A stretch of DNA of 64,000 bases. Origin: Septoria linicola. Its lineage: Eukaryota > Ascomycota > Dothideomycetes > Mycosphaerellales > Mycosphaerellaceae. Below, piece by piece: positions 43,846 through 52,283 of this stretch (the stretch's first letter is position 1; every line of letters begins with the position of its first letter). The stretch is from NCBI GenBank assembly GCA_024114885.1, contig CP099422.1, positions 744,001 to 808,000 on the forward strand. The letters are read 5' to 3'. A model generated the notes under the pieces. That model was not told the DNA's origin and did not search any database. It worked only from the letters and a program-made list of their open reading frames with translations. A program made the translations under genes and the position numbers.

Positions 43846-45954
43846 CTACGGACTCAAATCCCACTCCCCCACCACAAAACAACACCACACCCTCTCCTCC
43901 CCCGCCTTCCCACCACACATCGGCACCACCCTCAACACCTGCCTCACTCTCCCTCCCTTCTCCCAAGACACCTCAATTTTAAACGTCTCCGTCTCCCCCG
44001 CCCTCTTCGCCACAGAACTCACAATCCCCCTCTGAAACAACCTCGCAGCCTCGGACTCACCCACCTTCTCTCCAGCCTGACTACCCCTCGGATCCGTATA
44101 CCAGTCCTCATACAAGCGTTTGGAGCAGTGGGGAATCTTGATTGTGTGGGGGATACTACTACTACTGCTGTTACCGCGGGCGTCTTTATGGTAAGATGTA
44201 GGTTTGAGGATGAGAAGGTCTTGATGCTGGTCTGCGAGGCGGGTGAGACGGCTGAGAAGGGAGAGGGTGGACATGGAAGCTGTGTCGGCGTCGAGGTTGG
44301 CGAAGACGCCGATGGCGGTGTCGATCATGTTGGCCGTGTAGTCGCGGTTTTGGAGGTCGTCGGCGACGGCGATCCAGTCGATTGTGGTTGAGCTGAGGAT
44401 GCTGCTTCTTTGGCCGGACTGATTGTTGTTGATGGAGCTGGTTGGGGAGGGACAGACGGCGATGTCTTCGACACGGAGCGAGGTCCCTTCTGCTAGCTCG
44501 GCGAGAGCGGCTTGGGCAATGTGTTCCGTGACATCGATTTCGGCCGAAAGGATGGATGCGTTCTTGCCGGATTTGCGGTCGACGATTTGGTTAATGCATT
44601 GAAGTAGGACTCGGACGTTGCTGTTGCCATTGGAGGCAGATGGTGCTTCGAGACGTAGCGAGCATTCGATCTCACTGCCATCTGGCGGGCTCAAGAATGT
44701 TCGAGTACCAATCGCCGCCGCATTTTTGCAGGAGACGTACTTAGCGGGCGTGCCGTAGACTTTGGGGTCGCTAATGACAATGCCATCTACACGTCGATGA
44801 GCCGGTGCAGCTTTCTGCGTGGGGCTTGGATCGTCTGCAGAGTAGCGAGGTAGCTCATTTCCGAGCAGCGGTGGGGAGCTATTCTCGTTCTGCCGGGAGT
44901 AGAGGGTCGAGGCCGAAGTGAGTGTTGGAAGTGAGATTGTGCTGAAGGATGAGACCACGCTCTCATCATCGGGCACATCTTCCAGATCGAACCAGTCTTT
45001 CTGGAGATGTTTTCTGACCACCTTCGACCTGACCAGCGCGACCACAAGCTTGTCAAGCTGCTGGGGAGATATCTGTATCGCAGCCTGACTCTTTGCCACC
45101 TTCATCTCGGGCTGGTCCTGTGTGATGCTTTGTTCGACCTCAGAAATGCCCACATAGATCGCGCTTGGTGGGTGTGTAAGCGAAGCGGAAACCGAAGCTC
45201 GCGGTGTCGGCAGACCATCATCGTCGTCGCCTAGGTACTCTCCCGGCAAGGTTGGGCTGTTGAGAGGGCTTGATAAGAATGTTTTCGACGAGTTGACATC
45301 AGTCGGTGTAAAATAGATCTCCCTCGCATTGGGGCTTGCCTTCTTTCGGCGTGGTCGATCGGAAGACGATGTTGATGAAGTTGACGAATTGCTGAGATTG
45401 CGCTTGTGATTATCAGTATCGAATTGAAGCTCTGTCGTGACAATGCGACCTGCTTGCGGTATCTGCGGCAGAGCTCGGTTGGAGTACTCCAGCACGCCCA
45501 CTTTGTGTCTGACGGTATCCGAGCGAATAATGCCAGTCGCGACGGCTGCAGCGACTCGCTCATCTGAGCGCTGAGGTGAAGGTGGCGAGTATGTGACAGG
45601 CTGCAAGACTGGCGCATTAGATTGTCGCGGCGAGCTGGTCTTAAGTCGTAGATCTAGCGGCAGGCCAATTGATGATAAACTGCCGCGAGATGCGTGCGGC
45701 GACTGCGTGAAAATGTCAGTGGCAAGCGCCTCAGGCGCGTTGTCGACCTGCTCACAACCCGCAGTCGTGCTTGGTCCGACTCGAGCGCTTCTGCGAATCG
45801 CCGACGTCCGCTGGAGCTGGCTGATCGCTCTACTGCCATTGTTGGCCATGTCGCTCTGCTGAGTCTCTATGGAAAGGGTCTGTCGCGGTGGTGGGGGCAT
45901 GCTGCCGCGAAGCTGGCTGGCGGTCGCGACAGCGAAGTCTCTATTGTTGACCAT
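43846..45954 (-). CDS. Uncharacterised 702-residue protein
   Basis: I do not recognise this protein. It is a single open frame from an ATG at 45954. Residues 1-330 are Ser/Pro/Arg-rich and probably disordered. From about 330 a more ordered part begins (QLDKLVVALVRSKVVRKHLQKDW), followed by a segment around 460-520 (ECSLRLEAP, VRVLLQCINQIVDRKSGKNASILSAEIDVTEHI) whose pattern loosely recalls a PAS or GAF fold, and a second possible domain around 590-700 containing HQDLLILKP, CSKRLYEDWY and RVVPMCGG. The duplicated pattern could mean a sensory or scaffold protein; that is weak inference. Its stop is 163 bases from that of the S10 gene, in convergent arrangement. Confidence 0.75.
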   Translation of the reverse strand: MVNNRDFAVATASQLRGSMPPPPRQTLSIETQQSDMANNGSRAISQLQRTSAIRRSARVGPSTTAGCEQVDNAPEALATDIFTQSPHASRGSLSSIGLPLDLRLKTSSPRQSNAPVLQPVTYSPPSPQRSDERVAAAVATGIIRSDTVRHKVGVLEYSNRALPQIPQAGRIVTTELQFDTDNHKRNLSNSSTSSTSSSDRPRRKKASPNAREIYFTPTDVNSSKTFLSSPLNSPTLPGEYLGDDDDGLPTPRASVSASLTHPPSAIYVGISEVEQSITQDQPEMKVAKSQAAIQISPQQLDKLVVALVRSKVVRKHLQKDWFDLEDVPDDESVVSSFSTISLPTLTSASTLYSRQNENSSPPLLGNELPRYSADDPSPTQKAAPAHRRVDGIVISDPKVYGTPAKYVSCKNAAAIGTRTFLSPPDGSEIECSLRLEAPSASNGNSNVRVLLQCINQIVDRKSGKNASILSAEIDVTEHIAQAALAELAEGTSLRVEDIAVCPSPTSSINNNQSGQRSSILSSTTIDWIAVADDLQNRDYTANMIDTAIGVFANLDADTASMSTLSLLSRLTRLADQHQDLLILKPTSYHKDARGNSSSSSIPHTIKIPHCSKRLYEDWYTDPRGSQAGEKVGESEAARLFQRGIVSSVAKRAGETETFKIEVSWEKGGRVRQVLRVVPMCGGKAGEERVWCCFVVGEWDLSP

Positions 45955-46470
45955 GCTGTACGTATGAGGGAAAGGACTGTCTCGGAAAGTGTCTCACAGT
46001 GATAGTGTATTGTCTCTGATGCCTGGCCAGCAGATGCAGATCGTAAAATCAATGCTGGTCGCGGACCTGAAGTGAAATTTCAGAGTGAGGCTGTCATATG
46101 CAAGAGGATGATTAGCTTCGAAACGCGCAGATTCACTCTGTTGTGAGGTATGCGCGAATGCCTCATCTCTTGTGTTGGCATCCAGGTCAAAGTCCATTGT
46201 CTAAGCCTTCGAGATTAGTGGCGCGCGGCATGATGCGTACGAGACAATGAGAGACAAGTGACTAAGGGGAAGAATAGCAACAATAACAAAGGAATGCTAT
46301 GCTTGAGGACAAAGAACGTTGTGAAACCTCGGCCCAGCCAGGCTGGCCAAGTGTGCATTCATCATCTGTAGCGTGAGTGTGAGATCCCATCTATGCTGTT
46401 ATCGCCGTCGCTGCATGCTAAAGAACGCTATACTGAAGCGAAGCGTTGTTATTCCCAGATGGAGCTGCGT
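45955..46470. other. Intergenic, upstream of the 702-residue protein gene
   Basis: No coding frame recognised. Promoter side of the preceding minus-strand gene. Confidence 0.4.
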
Positions 46471-46788
46471 CTAATCGAGACTCTTAGTCTCCGAAAGTGC
46501 TTCAAGTTCCTGTAGTATGAGGCCATCGATGTCGAGATCAAATTCGTCGTACTCGGGTTGAGTTGCAGTGTCAGAATCGTAGGTCGTATCTTCCATGCGC
46601 CTAGCGTAGTGCTCGAGCTGTCCTGGAACAAATTCTCGTCCGCTGGGATCAAGCAATCGTCTTTCCGTCATTGCAGACGCCTCAAGCTCGCCAAAGAAGA
46701 ACCTATTCGGTACCGTGTATTCGAGCTTCGGCTGATCGAGCTGATCGGGACGACATATGGGGCAGTCGAATCCACTAATGTTGCTGCT
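46471..46788 (-). other. Open coding-like frame directly after the DSK2 stop codon
   Basis: From the DSK2 TAG (46789-46791) the same frame stays open for 105 codons. It reads like a real protein: a C-P-I-C pair (GFDCPICRP), LEYTVPNRFFFGELEASAMTE, then LDPSGREFVPGQLEHYARR and an acidic tail (YDEFDLDIDGLILQELEAL). The only ATGs are downstream of the CPIC pair. It could be the last exon of a separate small gene (an AG acceptor occurs at about 46778-46779), a stop-codon readthrough extension of DSK2, or a broken gene. A lone CPIC pair is not a complete zinc finger. No upstream exon could be placed. Confidence 0.55.
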
Positions 46789-48036
46789 CTATTGCGAAAG
46801 GAGATACTCGACAGCCCCCTGAACACTGCCGCCGCTTCTCCGTAGCGCAGCAACATTCCTGTCGAAGTCGTAGAAACCCATGTCGTTCAAGGAGCGCAAC
46901 TGATTTTCGTATCGCTCCTCCGGTGGTCTCGTGTCTGCTGGCGCTTGCGGCTCTTGAGCGCCTCCACCAAATCCGCCGAAGGGGTTGAAACCTGCTTCGC
47001 CAGCGCCAGCTCCTACACCAGCACCGGCACCTCCGCCTCCGAACATCTGCATCAATTGTCGCAATTGCTCTGGGTTTTGCATGAGCTGTTGTTGCATTGC
47101 CGCCATCGGGTTACTGCCGCCTTGGCCTCCACCAAGCCCTGCGAAAGGATTTGCTGCATTGCCTCCAGCACCTGGCGCGCCACCTGCTCCAGCACCAGGA
47201 AACAGAGCAGCAAATGGGTTGGCAGGAGCGCTGCCGGTCTGACCAGTCTGAGCACCAGCGTTCCCACCGGTGCCAGCATTTCCGCCACCTTCCGTAGTGT
47301 CCGTCTGTCCGGGCATAGGGAATGCATTCTGACCTCCAGATCCATCCATTGCTCGCTGCATCTGCATCTGCATGCGGATCATGTCTGGGTTCAGCATCAT
47401 ACGGCGCAATTCTGGGTTCTCCAGCGCCTGACGGGCCATTGGGTTGTCGCGGATCATGGGATTGTTGCGAAGCATTTCTAGGACGGCGGGATTGTTCATG
47501 GCCTCGTTCATCTGCTGTGCAAAGTTGGGATCGTCCAGCATTCTCAGCATGTGGTCTGGGTTGGGAGGCGCACCCATGCCGCCATCGGCTCCGAACATGT
47601 CTGCGCCTGGAAGGCCATGAAAGCCAGCGTAGCGGGCGCCCGTCATTTGAGCAAGCGGATCGCCGGCGCCAGTTCCAGCTGCTATGTTGGTTGGCACATT
47701 CGATGCCGGCTGGCCAGCGCCCGGCGGGACTGAAGCAGCACCACCTTGGTTGGCAGGATTCTGACGGGCATTGCTCGCTGCGCTCTTGACCAGGTGGACT
47801 GTGTTGCCGTCTTTGATCTTATAGCTGCCCAATGTGTCTGTGTCCTTGAGCACTCGCCCGCTGTAGATGAGTCGTTGCCGCTCAGGCGGCGTGTCTGCGT
47901 ACTCTGATGTTGACAGCTTCTCCTTCAGCTCGGCTACAGTCGTGGCTGCGGGGAGCGTGAAGGCATATTTGGAATCGGACGATGATTTGACGTTGAAAGT
48001 GACCTGCGCGTCGCTGTCTGTGTTAGAGTCGGCCAT
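46789..48036 (-). CDS. DSK2: Ubiquilin-type shuttle protein DSK2
   Basis: Carries ubiquitinated proteins to the proteasome. 415 residues from the ATG at 48036 (MADSNTDSD). Domains: ubiquitin-like at about 8-80 (RLIYSGRVLKD, DGNTVHLV), STI1-type repeats at about 150-230 (NPDHMLRMLDDPNFAQQM, NPAVLEMLRNNPMIR), a long Gly/Ala/Asn/Pro-rich linker with NPFAALFPG and NPFAGLGG units, and a C-terminal UBA (YENQLRSLNDMGF to EGAVEYLL-like end at 46789). The order matches yeast Dsk2 and animal ubiquilins. A longer frame upstream of 48036 has no suitable ATG and is leader sequence. It reads cleanly and is followed by an unusual open extension. Confidence 0.95.
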   Translation of the reverse strand: MADSNTDSDAQVTFNVKSSSDSKYAFTLPAATTVAELKEKLSTSEYADTPPERQRLIYSGRVLKDTDTLGSYKIKDGNTVHLVKSAASNARQNPANQGGAASVPPGAGQPASNVPTNIAAGTGAGDPLAQMTGARYAGFHGLPGADMFGADGGMGAPPNPDHMLRMLDDPNFAQQMNEAMNNPAVLEMLRNNPMIRDNPMARQALENPELRRMMLNPDMIRMQMQMQRAMDGSGGQNAFPMPGQTDTTEGGGNAGTGGNAGAQTGQTGSAPANPFAALFPGAGAGGAPGAGGNAANPFAGLGGGQGGSNPMAAMQQQLMQNPEQLRQLMQMFGGGGAGAGVGAGAGEAGFNPFGGFGGGAQEPQAPADTRPPEERYENQLRSLNDMGFYDFDRNVAALRRSGGSVQGAVEYLLSQ

Positions 48037-48626
48037 GGCGGCCTTGAGAAGGCGCGGTGCGGAGATTGATGAACGGTCGACTTCTAAGAATGTGTCCTCG
48101 ATAGGCGTGAGATGTTGCGAAGTGTTGAAGTGGTGGAGTTGGATCGCAAAGCAGAAGCAGCCGTTTTGTGGTGACTGGTGCCTGCTATGTCTGAGGTCAA
48201 TATCGTCAGCAGTGGAAGTGTCGTTGTTGTTGTCTTGCTTGCAGTAGTGCAGAACACGGTGGAAGCTCTTCGACCGCAGCAGCAGACGGACAGACAGACA
48301 GACAGACAGACACTGATGACGCCGCTGGAGAGTGACGGGCGTCCCGCAGTGCACAAGTCGTGAACATGACCCAGCACTTAATTGTGCCATGATTCATTGC
48401 TCACTCAAGCACCGTCTCGCACGAGTCGCCCACACGTTCTCCACGAGGGACCTCAGCTTGTTCAACCGAGGCTCGTCAACCACCATAGCACTCCACTACC
48501 AAGGTAAGCCATTGAGCACGTCTTTCACAGTCTACTACTATCTCTTGCATACCTTGTACCCTACAGAGCTTTCCATATTATACACAATCATATACCCACC
48601 CAAGAACTGCCTCAAGAACAGCCACC
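48037..48626. promoter_or_regulatory. Divergent region between DSK2 and quinone oxidoreductase, with a tetranucleotide repeat
   Basis: About 590 bases between two start codons; should hold both promoters and leaders. A (GACA)n tract lies in the DSK2 side. Confidence 0.45.
48286..48312. repeat. (GACA)n microsatellite
   Basis: Six or so uninterrupted GACA units upstream of DSK2. Likely length-variable among strains. Confidence 0.75.
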
Positions 48627-49643
48627 ATGAAAGCCATCCAGATCAAAGAATACGTCCAAGGCCCTCTCGACCTCAAAGTCACAGAAATCCCCGACCCAAC
48701 TCCCTCCCCCGACCAATACACCATTGCCGTCAAAGCCGCTGCCACCAACTTCTTCGACCTGCTTCAAATCCGCGGCAAATACCAACACCAGCCTCCTCTC
48801 CCCTGGGTCTCCGGCGCTGAATTCTCCGGCGTCATCCTCTCCGCCCCATCCTCCGCATCCAAACAACCGCCCAAATTCAACATCGGCGACCGCGTCTTTG
48901 GTTCCGCTCAAGGTGGCTATGGCTACAAAGTCTGCGCTCTCGAGTCCCAACTGCAGCCCATTCCTAAAGGATGGAATTTCTTCGACTCGGCAGGTCTGTT
49001 CGTTACTATGCCTACATCCTACGCTGCACTAGTCACGCGCGCGAATATTAAAAAGGGTGACTGGGTCCTCGTGCACGCTGCAGCAGGCGGAGTTGGTCTT
49101 GCTGCTGTCCAAATCGCCAAAGCGCTCGGTGCCACGGTGATAGCGACCGCAGGCACAGATGCGAAACTTGAAGTTGCGAAGAGCTTTGGTGCAGATTATG
49201 GTGTCAATTATAGAGACGAGTCGTGGCCAACGAAAGTCCTCGAGCTGACGCCGAAGAAGCGCGGTGTCGACATTGTGTATGACCCAGTCGGACTCATTGA
49301 TAAGTCGCAGAAGTGTATTGCATGGAATGGACGTTTGCTGGTGATTGGTTTTGCCGGAGGGCCAATCGAGAAAATGGCCACAAACAGGATTCTGCTCAAG
49401 AACATCTCTGTTGTCGGTCTGCATTGGGGAGCATATGCCAAGTTTGAGCCGGAGAAGATTGCAGAGGTGTGGAAGGACTTGCAGGTGCTCATGGAGTCGA
49501 AGAAGATTCGAGCAACGAACTACACAGACAAGGCATTCAATGGGCTGGAGTCAGTGCCGGCTGCATTGCAAGCACTTGGTGGGCGAGAGACGTGGGGTAA
49601 GGTTGTGGTTGACTTGCCTGAAGTGAAGGAGAGTAAGTTGTAA
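48627..49643 (+). CDS. Quinone oxidoreductase, zinc-free MDR family
   Basis: NADPH-dependent reductase of 338 residues, single exon. The GroES-like N-terminal half has FFDLLQIRGKYQ and PWVSGAEFSG; the nucleotide-binding half has VLVHAAAGGVGLAAVQIAKALGA, the standard AAGGVG motif. The catalytic and structural zinc cysteine motifs of alcohol dehydrogenases are absent, as expected for QOR. Its start, within CACCATGA, has a good Kozak context. The 5' coding region is visibly C-rich at third positions compared with the rest. Quinones or alpha,beta-unsaturated carbonyls are likely substrates; specificity is unknown. Confidence 0.92.
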   Translation: MKAIQIKEYVQGPLDLKVTEIPDPTPSPDQYTIAVKAAATNFFDLLQIRGKYQHQPPLPWVSGAEFSGVILSAPSSASKQPPKFNIGDRVFGSAQGGYGYKVCALESQLQPIPKGWNFFDSAGLFVTMPTSYAALVTRANIKKGDWVLVHAAAGGVGLAAVQIAKALGATVIATAGTDAKLEVAKSFGADYGVNYRDESWPTKVLELTPKKRGVDIVYDPVGLIDKSQKCIAWNGRLLVIGFAGGPIEKMATNRILLKNISVVGLHWGAYAKFEPEKIAEVWKDLQVLMESKKIRATNYTDKAFNGLESVPAALQALGGRETWGKVVVDLPEVKESKL

Positions 49644-49985
49644 ATAATCATGCTGAGTAGAAGCATAGCCATGTCCAGAAGACGAATATCATGACCTCAC
49701 CAACATCGATGAGAGTGCAATGTGAACGCCGGAAATTGGGAGCTCTCCCTCTGCTTCATCGTAGACCTTATCTTGGTGCTAGTACTGATATACCATATCA
49801 TGCTGTCGTCGACGAGCTCTTTCTCCGCTCTTTCATAGTCTGGTCAAAGCCAGCTCTCTTTCTCACTTTCACATGCCCCTGTGTGTCACCAGAATAATGT
49901 CGGGACCATCGTGGTATCCTTCCTTCCCAAGCGCCTCGCTGAAACGATCACACTGCTGACATATTTACACGCTTCTTTTTGGGTA
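49644..49985. other. Convergent intergenic region
   Basis: 3' flanks of the oxidoreductase and the small unknown gene. Nothing seen. Confidence 0.4.
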
Positions 49986-50663
49986 TCATTTCATGCTCTC
50001 TCCGCTTCTTACACGCCTTTGCTTCACCTCTTTCTTTTGTCTGACAGCTTTGCACACTCGTGCTCCGCCTGCTGTTTTCAGGTCCGATGTCCGTCTGTAG
50101 TCCAGTCGCGATCGTTGCACGGCTAGCGAAGAGCGGCGGGAAGCTGCAGCGCTGGTCCCACTGTCGTAGCCCTCGTCGTCCATGGCTTCGACGGATTGCT
50201 TGACTGATTCTGACGAGGCCACTACATTGCAGTGCTCCTTGCTGTCCACCATCTGCGATACAAGTGCTGCAATGTCCTTCGCGTGTGTTGTGGAGCATAG
50301 TAGTCGTGTGCTGGCTTGTCGTGCCATTCTTCGCGAGGGCGAATGAGATCGTTGAGTGATGGTCCTTGACCTCGACACTGTCAAGTAATCGTCGCTGGCA
50401 CCTGGGATTTCCCAACCCGCATCGTCGTCCATGTTCGCGTATGCCTCGCAAGAGTCGTAGCATATTTGCGAGTCATGTCGTAACCTCGAGTTCGAGAAGC
50501 TCGCAGCCAGATCTGTTACCGAGAACCGCGGTGCAGGATATGCTGATGTTGCTGTACATGGTGAGACTGATCTCGAGGTGTCTCTTGTGGAAAGCGTAAG
50601 GTCGGAGCTAAGTGATGGTGACCTTGGCGTGCTGTCGAAGGCGAAGTCTTCGTTGAATAGCAT
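49986..50663 (-). CDS. Uncharacterised small protein
   Basis: I do not recognise it. 225 residues from the ATG at 50663 (MLFNEDFAFDS); a longer frame to 51017 exists but the extra part looks like leader. Features: Ser/Thr-rich N-terminus with SP-type sites (STPRSPSLSSDLTLS), RFSVTDLAASFSNSRL, a short acidic patch with WEIPGASDDYLTV, then a serine/arginine-rich region (SHSPSRRMARQ) and a basic tail (RQKKEVKQRRVR). No signal peptide or membrane segment in this version. It looks like a phosphorylated, possibly nuclear regulatory protein; that is a guess from composition. Confidence 0.6.
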   Translation of the reverse strand: MLFNEDFAFDSTPRSPSLSSDLTLSTRDTSRSVSPCTATSAYPAPRFSVTDLAASFSNSRLRHDSQICYDSCEAYANMDDDAGWEIPGASDDYLTVSRSRTITQRSHSPSRRMARQASTRLLCSTTHAKDIAALVSQMVDSKEHCNVVASSESVKQSVEAMDDEGYDSGTSAAASRRSSLAVQRSRLDYRRTSDLKTAGGARVCKAVRQKKEVKQRRVRSGESMK

Positions 50664-52283
50664 CTTGAATGCTTCCTGATTGAGAAGGTGTGGTAAAGAG
50701 GAAGGATTACGAGCTAGTCCGTGGTCGAAGTCTGAGGATGTGTAATTGTGCAGCCACCACGACTGAGAAGATGGTGATACGAATGCTTCGAATGAGGCAA
50801 TGCAGATGTGAGACACGATCAGGCCAATGCCGCGGAGAAGGAAGTCGTCTAGTTGTTGGGGTGCATGGGCAAGGCGTGGTGTATGTACAACCAAGAAGAC
50901 GGGCCGAGCAAGGTAGTATAGTCGTAGGATGGGACAAGATCTAGGACGGCGAAACGCGAGATGTAACTTGTCTCTAGTGTTCCATGTGTAGCACCTTGTA
51001 GGGCTGAGGGAGAGCACAGTTGGGCATGAGCCCAGAAGGAACGCCAGCCTGGGTGCGGGAAAGGTCTCGACGACGATAGGCTCTGGGGGCGCAAGAAAAA
51101 TAGGACCGAGAATGAGGATAAGAGGCGACGATATGCCAGGAAGCGCCCGTTGACTGTGGATTGAAGTGGCCTGCTACTTGGGCGTCTCCAGCGACCCATC
51201 AATCAGCAAGAAGCAACGCTTCGATGCACAGAGAAAGACGGCTGAAGTGCCGCTCAGAGCTCGATCTAGAGCGCGCGTTTCGTGATCTTGAATCTCTTGG
51301 TTGCTCCGCACCTGCATGGCCCTCGATGGACGAACGAATCAGATGCTCATGCAGCAACCACAAGTGGCACTAGCGCTTCACGTGTCGACATCCAGAGTTC
51401 GAGAAGAACTCTCGTCAGCCGTGCGACCCGACTTATTCCTTGAGCCGAGCACGCCTCTGTTCAGCCTCATGCACGCCAACGGCCTGCTGTGGTCAATACC
51501 AGCGACTCGTCGGCGGCTCACGAAACGCTGCATTCCTACCAGACTGCTGTGAGAGCTGCACCATCAATCGCCGCTGTCGACACGTAGACTATCATGTCTT
51601 ACAGCAGACGGCAGAAGGAGCGTCGAGTTCAACCATACTCGGCCCAATTCAACCGGATGTTCGCGCCGAGAACAGGGCCGTGACGCTGATCAGAGAGAGC
51701 TTCTCCGCCTCGAGGCATCGGGTGCCCACATCCACAGCACAATGACTTCACATTGTCCCAGGCAATGCCCCGGCGTGCATAGAACGGAGCATGAGTTCCG
51801 CACTCTTGGAAGCAGCAGACGCCTGATGACAGCATGCTCGACTGCATGAACGGCCAAGCACATCGACCTGGTTCACGACATGCTTGCACAGATCTCACGA
51901 TGTTGCATTCCCTTTCTCCGCTGCTAAGCAGATGCTCGCTAAGACGATCATGGTGGCTTAGAAGCGCTGTGGCGAGACTGTGCAAGCGCTCCACTCAGGA
52001 ATGATCTCGTGGCGGTGCGCCTTGAATTCCGTTCTGCTTGCCTGGTCCGCGATTATCCGGGCAAGCTGATAATGTCAATGGCTAAAAGTTCATCAGGCTT
52101 GTCAGCCGCTTAGCACTTCGCCTAACACAACACGTTTGAGACAATGCATGTGATGATCCGAGCTCACGCTGCATGTGCTAGAAGTCGAAGTAAGAAATCT
52201 GAAGCGAGATGCACGGGTATACTACGACTAACTCCATAGCAAGCACACAGTGCCAGCTGTGTCAATGCGCAAAGAGGTGATCG
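50664..52283. other. Long intergenic region (1.6 kb)
   Basis: No recognised gene or repeat. The left end is probably the leader of the small unknown gene. Confidence 0.45.
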
